Shown in pieces: positions 43,799 through 53,265 of a stretch of DNA of 64,000 bases. The stretch's first letter is position 1; each line of letters opens with the position of its first letter. Position numbers and translations under genes: made by a program. The notes under the pieces are model-generated. The model ran no database searches. It saw nothing but the letters and a program-made list of their open reading frames with translations, and was not told where the DNA came from. Origin of the DNA: Telopea speciosissima (taxonomy: Eukaryota > Streptophyta > Magnoliopsida > Proteales > Proteaceae); NCBI RefSeq assembly GCF_018873765.1, contig NC_057926.1, forward strand, positions 52,805,878 through 52,869,877, in the 5' to 3' direction.

Positions 43799-44068
43799 TA
43801 GGGTTGTAAACAGATCGGATTCGGCTCGGATAGTGCTATATCCACATCTGCATTCGATTAGCTATCGGACGGATTCGGATAGTGCTAAACGGATACGGAC
43901 ATGGATACGGATCGGATATTTTATCCGTTTACATGTAAATGTAGCTTTTCGGATAGCTATAGTCTATCCGTATCCGCATCCGTTTAGCTTTCGGACAGAT
44001 TCAGATAATGCTAAACAGATACGGACACGGATACGAAAACGGATTTCGGCTATTCATTTACACCCCTA
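43799..44068. mobile_element. hAT-type MITE, 270 bp
   Basis: The ends TAGGGTTGTAAA and TTTACACCCCTA are imperfect inverted repeats. The 8 bp flanks ATTTAAAT (43791-43798) and ATTCAAAT (44069-44076) differ at one base. It is the same family as 41995-42246, in the opposite orientation. Confidence 0.78.
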
Positions 44069-44560
44069 ATTCAAATACAACCTTATGAGCAAGTTGGGAA
44101 GCCACTTGAGTAGAAAATGTTCGATCATGGAATACTTGAGCCCAACTAAATTCAGAAAGAAGAGCAGTAATCTTTGTAAGAATCTTTTCCAGTCTTTCCA
44201 AACTTTGCCTGCTTTCTCCTCCAGTAATATTATTAGGAACCAAAGTAATGCGTTGAATACCTTCTCTACAAGCAAATTCCAACCCACAAAGAATGGCTTT
44301 TGCTTCTAATTCAATTTTATCTCATGCTTCTAATTTCTTCCCTTCGATTGCAACAAAAAGTGACCTCTAAAATTTGTTAGATATCCCCCATAAGAATTTT
44401 TTGGATTGCAATAAAGAGCAAATACACGTACTACATAGCTTGGCGGGTACGTGTATGCCAACTCTGGAATTATTTGATCACACGATGTGAAACTTCTCTA
44501 CATCAATTTAAAATAATAAAAGCATTAGTACGTACTGTCTCTCTCCCCTGTTGGATCCAG
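44069..44560. other. Intergenic stretch, possible eroded retroelement
   Basis: Short minus-strand frames read EFACREGIQRITLVPNN and LTKITALLSEFSW, which resemble the RNase H-like tail of plant non-LTR retrotransposons (reverse-transcriptase-like domain). Stops interrupt them, so this is at most a fragment; no functional gene. Confidence 0.4.
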
Positions 44561-44569
44561 ATATGATCC

Positions 44570-44895
44570 TTTACTGTCGAGTTGCCCTGTCCTGCCCACA
44601 GACACAGCAAGGCATGCAATGACCGCCTTACCTCTGCTTGAGCACCTTGCCCAAGCAAGGGTAACTCGGTAGTAGATGATCCAAATTGCTCCAATGTCCC
44701 CCCTTTGCAACCACACACATGTAGGAGCAGGAAGGGCTGTCCCGTCCTATCGTACAGACACAACAAGGCGTGCAATGACCTCCTTACCCCTGCTCGAGCA
44801 CCTTGCCCTAGTAGGGGTAAGACGATCATTGCATGCCTTGTTGTGTCTGCGCAGCACGGCAAGACAGGGCAGGTTGGCAGTAGATGATTCAAATT
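44570..44895. mobile_element. Two tandem family-1 MITEs
   Basis: The cores GACCGCCTTACCTCTGCTTG (about 44622) and GACCTCCTTACCCCTGCTCG (about 44778) each start an inverted repeat; the second copy is complete, with mirrored GGGGTAAGACGATCATTGC. Both end in GTAGATGATYCAAATTGCTC. Confidence 0.55.
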
Positions 44896-45304
44896 GCTCC
44901 CGTGTCTCCCCTTGCAACCACACACATGTAAAGGGGGTGAAATGACCACCCCACCCCTCCTGTTGCATGCCCCTACGCAACCCGGGAATCTAAATTGATG
45001 AGACAGATTTGGACCCTCCATGGGGTGTAGGATCCACATCTAGTGTGTAGAGCCCACACCCCATGGAGAGTTTGGATCTATCCCAACTTGATCCAAACTA
45101 GTGACGGGGCAGCAAAACCTTCCCTTAATATTAATTAATATAGGGGCGTTGTTGTCTGTGCCGCAGCAGTTGGGCACATTGGGGGTGGGTGCAATGACCA
45201 CCCTGCCCCCCCCCCCAAGTGGCAGGCCCATGTGCCTGGGCGCAACTTGTGCTGCGGCACAGAGAACATTCTCCCATTAATATATCTGAGTAAGTCAGTA
45301 AGCA

Positions 45305-45495
45305 ATTCAGATCGTCTACGACGTGCTGCCCGTACGTATCAGCTTGTGCGGCCCAAACACATTGCCGCAAGTAATGTCTGCCTTACCCCTATCCGAACAC
45401 CTTGCCTGAGCAGGGGTAAGGCAGACATTGCGCAAGGCGATGTGTTTGGGCCGCACAGGCCGCTACAGGCAGCGCAACGTAGATCATCACGATCC
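45305..45495. mobile_element. Family-1 MITE at the 3' end of the F-box pseudogene
   Basis: AGATCGTCTACGACGTGCTG is mirrored by CAGCGCAACGTAGATCATC, with the centre CTGCCTTACCCCTATCC and AGGGGTAAGGCAGACATTGC. It lies 38 bp beyond the last recognised coding base of the F-box relic. Confidence 0.65.
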
Positions 45496-45532
45496 ATAAG
45501 TAAGTAGGTAGAAATACAATACAAAATAATAC

Positions 45533-45781
45533 CTGCAGTAGATGTTTGAGTGAGCACAAGCTCTCCGTATATAAACTGAAGGGTAAACGTCTCTCATTCT
45601 CGCAAATACATTCACTAACATTTGCAGTTTGGAGACGGTAATAGAACGACAATCCCTCGGCCGTATCAATAAGCACCTTATTCCCATCATCTTGTATGCC
45701 CTTGGGAACATAGTTCCCGCTAAAGCTACGGTATCGATCATCCAAGGTACTCAGATCAGTACTATACTCTTTTACCCATGT

Positions 45782-45812
<31 letters not shown>

Positions 45813-46822
45813 GTCGTCGTCTCATAATTGTGGTCGTAGGCTGCTGCTTTCTTCAGCATCCATATTTCCATTTTACCACCACGTGAAACACATGAAAGGG
45901 AGAGTAGCCCTCTCAACTCCGCCAATCGGAGACCCCAGCGAGGACGATAAGTAGATGTAGTAAGATGAGAACAATCTGTAGGAGGTGGAACGAAGCTAAA
46001 TTCTTCACTCTCCAAATTGAACGCCAAGATTGTGTGTTCGATATCATCGATAGGGTATCCCGAACCCTTTCGGTCGATCAGCCAATGAATAGCTCCGTCC
46101 ACGAAAGCTGGACATGCATTGATATTGCTCAACACGGCAAGGATGAGAATTTCCAATTAGTTTCCAAGACCAAGGATGAGAAGCATAAGAAGAAGAAGAA
46201 GAAGAAGAAGAAGGAGAATCCTTTGCCATCCCCAAAGTGAAAACTTTACATTGTCCATAATGATCCAATTTAACGACCTTATACTCATCGGTAGACTCTA
46301 CATATCCAAAACCAAAATTGTAAAGTGGTGGCAATGTACGTTATGAGTTCATGTGTACTTGGATTGGATTGCAGACATGAACTCCATCAATGGTTCGAAA
46401 ACAGATTAGTTCGAAACATGTGTACATAACATGAAAGGTAATAAACTATTCTTTGTCGACCACAGATCGAGTTTTCTGCTTAACAATCTGCCTTCCATGT
46501 GGAAGGAAGATTTGAGAAGAATATGTGGTGAATAATCAATACCAAATTCTTCCTTCTTCGGAGGAGGGTTAAGTGATAAGGAAAAGAGAAGAGGTGGTTT
46601 GGAGTTGGATTGTTGAGAATGAAGGTGAATGAGAAGAGGATCCTCATTGAATATGATATGAAGCCGTCTTTTACTTACGCACCTGAACCTGAAGAGGGAC
46701 TTCACGGGGAGTCGAGAAAACACTTTGATCAACACCTTCACCACTATTAATGATGATGATGATGGATCATCATCATCATCTTCACGCCTGATTATCGGAC
46801 TACCATCTCTGCTGTTAGTCAT
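45533..46822 (-). pseudogene. F-box protein pseudogene
   Basis: The N-terminal frame (46822-46406) contains an F-box (residues about 28-65, with RLPVKSLFRFRCVSKR) after an acidic and serine-rich start. Beyond it the product must change frame near 46430, meets a TAA at 46341-46343, and changes frame again between about 46085 and 46150. The middle and C-terminal pieces (VCNPIQV, LPPLYNFGFGYVESTDEYKV, AFVDGAIHWL) are typical of F-box associated domains. F-box proteins act in SCF ubiquitin ligases; this copy cannot encode one. A serine run (GAA/AGA repeat, 46186-46213) and a proline run (CGG repeat, 45784-45809) interrupt the domain. The reading ends at a possible donor after 45533. An assembly error could mimic the frameshifts. 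Confidence 0.75.
46186..46213. repeat. (AGA)n microsatellite in the F-box relic
   Basis: An uninterrupted run of about nine AAG/AGA triplets, read as serine on the minus strand. It lies between the two frameshifts. Confidence 0.9.
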
Positions 46823-47004
46823 CTTCGATCTCTAGAGTGGATCTAATAATTAATACTGCAACGAAGATATCTATGTCTTCGCTGAATCAGTTTTGCCTTT
46901 TATTTATAGGTTTGAATTCCTTACATAATACGTATGTGAGAGGGAGATGGATTGATGAGGAAACTGTGATAGATTAGGAAGCTAACTAATGGGAATATTT
47001 TATA

Positions 47005-47175
47005 GGAAAAAGTTTTCTGTCCGGGAGTGTGGCCTACGCCAACACTCTCATGAGTCTATCTCTCTCCTCCCCATGTGACAAGACACCTCTGTCGCGTTGT
47101 TTTAAGGAGGAGAGAGATAGACACATAGGAGTGCTGGCGTAGGGCCACACTCCCGTACAGAAAACTGCTTCCCTA
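47005..47175. mobile_element. Foldback MITE, best copy of the 28118 family
   Basis: AGTTTTCTGTCCGGGAGTGT with GGCCTACGCCAACACTC is mirrored by AGTGCTGGCGTAGGGCCACA and CTCCCGTACAGAAAACT, with the inner pair TCTATCTCTCTCCTCC and GGAGGAGAGAGATAGA. Confidence 0.75.
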
Positions 47176-47317
47176 TTTTATATTATAAATTAATAAAACT
47201 CTAAGAACCAATGAAAAAATAAATAAAAAGTTTTGATTTTTTACGTTTGGTGAAATTTTAAAAAAACAAAAAAACCGCGAGCCAACGAAGAAGAAATTAA
47301 GCTAGAAAGGAGCAATT

Positions 47318-47505
47318 TAGATCGTCTACGGCGCAGCTGCCCGTAGCGGCCTATGCGGCGCAAACTGGGCTGCGTGTGCAATGACCGTCTTACCCCCACT
47401 TGGGCAAGGCATTTGGGCAGGGGTAAGGCAATCTTTGGGTGTGTGGCTCAGTCTGTGCCACTTAGGCCATTACGGGCAACGCGCCATAGAGGATCTGGAT
47501 CCAAA
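47318..47505. mobile_element. Family-1 foldback MITE, well preserved
   Basis: TTTAGATCGTCTACGGCGCA is mirrored by TGCGCCATAGAGGATCTGGA (allowing mismatches), with the inner pair GCCCGTAGCGGCC and GGCCATTACGGGC and the core CCGTCTTACCCCCACTTG against GGCAGGGGTAAGGCA. It is the clearest member of the most frequent MITE in the window. Confidence 0.7.
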
Positions 47506-47832
47506 AAGGAGAGAAAACGAAATGTTAAAAGAATTAGGGAAAATTTCACGGACACCCCCTAAAAGTATCCAATATCTTATAAACTTATCAAACTTGGTCA
47601 AAATGTCATAGACACCCCCTATTTTTAAGCATTTATTTCAACTTAGTCCACTCCGTTAGTCTCTGTAGTTAAGTGTCTATTAATTCTTTTTAAATGATGA
47701 AATTACCCTGTGAAATCTCCATAATACTCTTAAGGGTAAAATCCCAAATACAAACCACCATTTCTTCTTCTTCTTCGTTTCTTTCTGCTCCACCGCTGCA
47801 ACCTCCGACCACCACTGATTCAAGAACAAAAA

Positions 47833-48120
47833 ATGAGTTTGACAAGCAAAGCTTGGATCGTGGCTGCAAGCGTTGGGGCTGTGGAAGCAATGAAGGATCA
47901 AGGGTTCTGTAGATGGAATTACACCTTCAGATCCCTCCATCAACACGCCAGGGACAATTGCGGATCTCTTTCCCAGGCCAACAAATTTCTCTCTTCTTCC
48001 TCTTCTACAATAACGACGTCTAAGAAGATGGTTCCGAGCTATGAAAAAATGAAGCAATCGGAAGAATCTCTCAGAATAGTTTCATCTAAGACTCAGAGCT
48101 TGCATTTCATACAAGGTTGA
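47833..48120 (+). CDS. Wound-induced polypeptide (WIP) family protein, DUF3774
   Basis: 95 aa in a single exon. It opens with [19 protein letters not shown], then [19 protein letters not shown] and a serine-rich stretch, matching plant WIP proteins, small polypeptides often induced by wounding. Members normally end in E-E-S-L-R-T-V-M-Y-L-S-C-W-G-P-N. Here E-E-S-L-R-I-V is followed by an unrelated 12-residue tail (S-S-K-T-Q-S ... I-Q-G), so the conserved C-terminal signature is absent. The gene may be altered or decaying, or another exon may supply the tail. A half-MITE rich in GACACCCCCTA lies just upstream (47535-47720). The ATG chosen starts the conserved N-terminus. Confidence 0.8.
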   Translation: MSLTSKAWIVAASVGAVEAMKDQGFCRWNYTFRSLHQHARDNCGSLSQANKFLSSSSSTITTSKKMVPSYEKMKQSEESLRIVSSKTQSLHFIQG

Positions 48121-49400
48121 AGGAGCAGGGTGGGGTGGAGTTGCAGGAAAGAGGTTGCAAGAGGAGAAAGAAGAAGAAAAAGTCCCATGGCCCCCCTTCC
48201 CTGTTCTTGCTTCTTTCGCTGTCAATCAAAGAGAAAATGAAAAGATTTTCAAATGTTGGATTTGGATTTGGTTGAGTGGGAGAGATGAAGAAATAAAAGA
48301 GGTTTAAATGGGGTGTTAGAGAAGAAAATGGGACCTGTGATGGTATTTTGGATTTCAGGAACCAAAAAACAAATAGAAACAATGGAAGAGAAAGTGGGTC
48401 AGTGGGTTCAATGGTATCAGTTGAATTGGTCTGATTCCAGATCAAATGATACTTTTTTGGGATTTTCACCATCTCAAGACAAGTGCAGTGGTCACTGTTT
48501 GATGCATTTTAAAGGTGGTAGTGTATCATACTTAAGAGGATAAAGTTCTCTTTTTTTCTTTTTTTTTTATTCAATTTTTTTGGTTTAAAAAAATCACTTT
48601 TGATCATACCTATAGATCCATTTCAGTGTTGTATTGATATTATACTTGGCCGATATCAATACAATATAGAAATCTAAAACCATGCACCAAATATTATAAT
48701 TATTTTTTGGTGACGTTCTCTGTGGAGAGTGTGGCCCTTGCACACACACGGTAGCCAATGTGAGCATGCATGTTGGCATCATAGGGTGGGGTGACCATTT
48801 CGCCCCACTCTATATTTGGAAGGCAGTTCACTTCCCCCACATGAAACATTTCTACTATTTTTAGGGGAGTGGGGTTCCCTTCTGAAGGGATGCTTATACT
48901 GGCTTGGGATTCCTCTCTTTTGTTTCGAGTCAGTTACAAAGAAGGGCAACCTGTTTTGTTGCCAGCCTCACTGTATGCCACAGAAGCCAACAAGTTTTTG
49001 AAGGTATTATTCATGTCTGAATTACAAGAAACCTCCCAATTTATCAACCTTCCTTCCCAGGTGAAGGCGCAAGATACCTGGCAACAAGAAGCCTATGCCC
49101 TTATTAGCTGCGCACTTGGTGAGTTTGTTACACTTCAGAGCCATTGCATGGGAGCAGTTAAGTGCAAACCCATGTTGAGAACTAGTCACACTAAAAGAGC
49201 CAAGAAAATGTGACGTTCTTCGGTTAGAACCCCATTTGAATGATACCATTTTCTGCACTATCATTGACGGAAGTTTTCTTTCACCCACAGTAGAACCACA
49301 TGTGAATGATATCATTTTCTGCACTTGTTGAGTTTGTTACATTCCCACCTCTGCATTGAGAAAGTCAAAACTCCATCCATGGTGAAGGAATAGAGATTGG
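48121..49400. other. Intergenic, no confident gene
   Basis: Contains a T-rich tract (48547-48600), an element with CACACACGGTAGCCAATGTG near 48735-48830 related to 38830 and 42540, and a direct repeat around AATGATA(C/T)CATTTTCTGCAC (49239 and 49307). A 114-codon frame at 48869-49213 matches no family I recognise and overlaps similar frames on the other strand. Confidence 0.4.
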
Positions 49401-49530
49401 GCTACTCTCCCATGCGGCACGGTGTGCAGCATGCGGCTGGGGAGTCTCCAATCCACACGCCAGCACATAGGGATGTTTACTGGCGTGTGGCTCAGGGTTT
49501 CCTAGCCGCACGATGTGCGTTGGAGAAGAG
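49395..49530. mobile_element. Foldback MITE
   Basis: ATTGGGCTACTCTCCCATGC with GCGGCTGGGGAGTC and a mirrored GTGTGGCTCAGGGTTTCCTA, then CGTTGGAGAAGAGC, give a loosely inverted element of about 135 bp. Low preservation. Confidence 0.35.
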
Positions 49531-50202
49531 CAGATGAAAGGAAACTCAGTTCATATATATTTTAGAGTTCAAACTCTCAAATGCTTTTTCAATTTCATAC
49601 CCCATTTATGCCTTAACAGGTGTTTGCACAAGAAAAGGCTTGGTTTTACTAAGCGGTATCGGGATCGGTCTCGGCCGATACCAATCAGGATGGCCCTAAA
49701 TTGAGTCAGATCGGACAGATTTACCCTTGTTGTACTTATAAAAAAAAAAAGGATTTTTTATTTTTTTTTACCATTGGTGCATACTGATCCACTGATATGA
49801 GATCGACCTGGAACCGGTATTGCCATCTGACAATTCTGATACAAATCAGATACCAACTCCTCAAACCATGGGAAGCAGGCACAAAGAAGTCAATCAAAAT
49901 AGCATACCTTAAAATTAAAAATAAAATAAGAAGTAAATAAGAAGGCCAAACAAATTATGCCAAAACTGTTAAAACTTCTTCAGGTCTCAAGATTCTTCAT
50001 TGACCAAATCAAAAGTATCAAAGAATCTCAGCTCCACATTCTGTCCATATCTGGTTCATCCTTTTGAGCCATATCACATCCTGCAGGGAGGCCCCTTAGA
50101 CGTAAAGGGAAAACCACTAAACAAACTCAGAAAGAATCAACTACAAGAGTACCCCTATACCTGTTATGCTCCTTGGACTATTTACAAGTGGTATTCAAAC
50201 TC
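49530..50202. other. Intergenic, 3' flank of the HIT4-like gene
   Basis: Contains a repeat rich in GATCGGTCTCGGCCGATACC (about 49650-49700), whose relative lies at 50605-50795, and poly(A)/poly(T) tracts near 49741. The stretch 49870-50200 is probably 3' UTR of the minus-strand HIT4-like gene; no poly(A) site can be fixed. Confidence 0.4.
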
Positions 50203-53187
50203 TTATTTTTGCAACTTTGGCCACAGAAGAGAGGTTTGTGTTTTCCTATGGAAATAATCTGAATCTCGTGGGTAGCCGTCATCATCCACAATATAATGAG
50301 CCTTCCCATAGTACCGATTTATGGTGAAACTCTGCTCCATAATATCATTCAAAATTAGCATCTCAACATAACATATGATACCATATCTCAATCAAAAAAT
50401 GCAACACAAACTATACAATATATAATGCAAGAATTATGTGTACTAGAAGCAAAACTAAATACTTCCATTTCATTCCTATATCCCAAAGAGAATACCTTTC
50501 TGCAAGGATAAGTATGCTCTTTTCTCCACAGTATCTAAATCTCGACCATTTCCCATACATTAGTGACTAGACAGACCTTTCTGGTTCTCATGAATGTACT
50601 TCATGGTATCAGTCGCCGTCGATCTTGATACCAATACTATATCAGCCGTAACAGGATGTATCAGTATCGATTCCAGATCAAAACAGCATTCATCAAAAAA
50701 ATACATCAGAACCATATCGGGTGATTCGTCTAGGTCAGGTATTGGTCACAGTCAAAAACTGTATCGGCCGATCTGATACCGATTACTAAAACCATGACGG
50801 AACCCAGTAACTCGGGCAATTTGTGTATGGAATGCACAAATGCATTCATTGGCATAGAAAAAGGGCTAGATTAAGACCAAGTGCACGTCACAAACCAGTC
50901 TCAACTGGAAATAAGAGGTTTTCCCAACGAGCATGATGTGTTTCTCCAAAAGCTTTGTTAAATCAAGCTTCAGGAAGCTGATTTCAGAACAATAAAAAGG
51001 AAGATTCTGCTTCAACCAGAAGCTAGGGAAAAACATTTACTGGCTAGCAGAAGGGTCAGGGCTACCGGCTATCTAAGAGTCTGGAAGATAAACTAGGGTT
51101 CAGTGCCATTCACTATTTTTCCCAATGGCAGTTACACCCAACAAATTGTATTGCACAATTTCCTCAGTATAATCACAATAGAAAAATGAATAGTTAAAAC
51201 AGAATAATACATAATGAACATAACCAGATGAGCTAGGGTACTCAACTAGTTTCCCAATTATAATAGTAAAGCATTTGATCATATTTAACTGCAAGGAAAT
51301 GTTGAAGGGAAGGGTCATGTTTTAGCCTCAAAGGAGAATAGAGAGGAATAATAATTAATAATAACGTGTATTATAAAAAAAATAAATGTATACATGCATG
51401 AAATGTGTGGTTGGGTTTGGTTTCACCTAAAAACAAAAGTTGAACATCTGCACAGATTCGTCAAATCCAAATCCAACTGAATAATTCAAATACAGTTTAC
51501 ATATGCAAGTAAACCAAAAAAAATATTAACAATTACTGGAAGTCTGGAAGAACAATTAAATAAGGAGACACTGCACCTCCTAGTTTACATCCAGAACAGC
51601 ATAGAGATAAGTGTGTATTTCTCGGTATGCTTGTACTCAGAAAGGTTATCGGTGTTATGATCATGTCATGAGTCAGCGATTTGTTAGTGCTGATGTTACC
51701 TTTTTTGAAACTACAACATACTTTTCTAAATCCTATCCCATTTTTTAATTTGTTATTGTTTCTCATCTTCCACATTTATTTCGCAATTTTGCTTTTTCTT
51801 TATCTACTGTGTCTGTACCTATTAAGTACCAGGATGCATTATCGCACCCTAGTTGGAAGAATGCTTCGAATGTAGAAATGGATGCCTTGTTGGATTCATA
51901 GTTGTCAAAGCACTAGGCGATCCAAGATGTTCGAGGGCCAGCTAAGCGCTTAGGCGACAAGGTACCCACCTAGGCGTCACCTAGGTGCTTTAGTATTTTT
52001 TAATGTATTCTCCTAAGATTTTTTATAATTTCAATCTTAAAATGTCCAGATATACTTTGGAACCCTTACTTATACACTAATTTTTTACTCTTGTGCTTTT
52101 GGTTATAATAAAATAGAATATTAATTAATATATAAAATTAAATAAACAAACATCTTACTAAAGAAAGGGGGGGTTGAGAGCAATCTCGATGTATTATGCC
52201 ACAAATACTAATTAAAGAAGGGGGGTGCTATGTGCTTGACTTGGATACAAGGGAGCCATGCATGTGAGTCGCGTACGAGTCCTAATGTGTGTGGAATAGT
52301 AGTTCGGCTAATATGAGGTGTAAGGTAGTTATAACTGGTTAGAGGTTGTAAATAAATGGAGACATGTTCTTAGTTAGTAAATTCGCATATTATATGCGTA
52401 CCCAAACGTATATTTGAAAAAAAAAACACATTTTTCTGTATGAATCCACTAATACGCTTTTATATGCGCCTTTTAAGGTTCAGAGTATTAAACACAAATA
52501 AAACGCGAATTATAAGTTTATGTTTAAAAAAAATATAAACTAATAGTTTGATTCGATTCCCTTTGCCCTAACCCCCTAAATCCCTGAGGCCTCGTTTGTT
52601 TGACATGGACTTAGGTAGGTGGGAAAATGCTAATGTGACACTTCAAAATCCCACCTCAACCTTGTTTGTTTAACCTGGGGTGGTGAACTTACAAAAGCTC
52701 AAGGAACATCATTAAATACTTTGTCTGCTAATGTGGCACTTGAAAATCCCACCCCTATGCTATCCAAAGTCCTAAAAAAATAAAGGACTTTGGTTACCGT
52801 TCATGGGGAAAGTAAAAATCCCACCCCTACTCCCCAACCTACTACACCGTGGGACCCAGTCCCACAACATTCCTACCCCATCCTCCCCGTCAAAAAAATA
52901 AGGCCTAATCAACTTATCGACCTCGCCCTTCAGGTTCACAATACGAAACCAAGCACGGAAGCAGATCACTTGGAGTTGGATTTTGAAACCCTAACATTGT
53001 CCCCTTCTTCTCCGGCTCTGGCGACTGAAGCTTCAGATTTTAGAACTCCATTAGTGATTGCAGCAACGGAAGGCGACCGACGACTCACTACTCCTCTTCT
53101 CCGGTGAGACCCTACCCCAGTGCCCCCTTTCTCTTCTCCATCAAGTCAATCATGGCCTCTTTCTTGTAAGTTTTTTCTCAAATGGAC

Positions 53188-53265
<78 letters not shown>

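Noticed and set aside
44503-45039. 178-codon minus-strand frame
   Set aside because: It crosses two family-1 foldback MITEs, and the repeated peptide words simply mirror the DNA repeats.
45783-45810. CGG repeat as a possible CpG-island promoter
   Set aside because: It lies inside the F-box coding relic and encodes a proline run on the minus strand.
48869-49213. 114-codon plus-strand frame
   Set aside because: No known motif, no splice context, and an equally long frame lies on the opposite strand.
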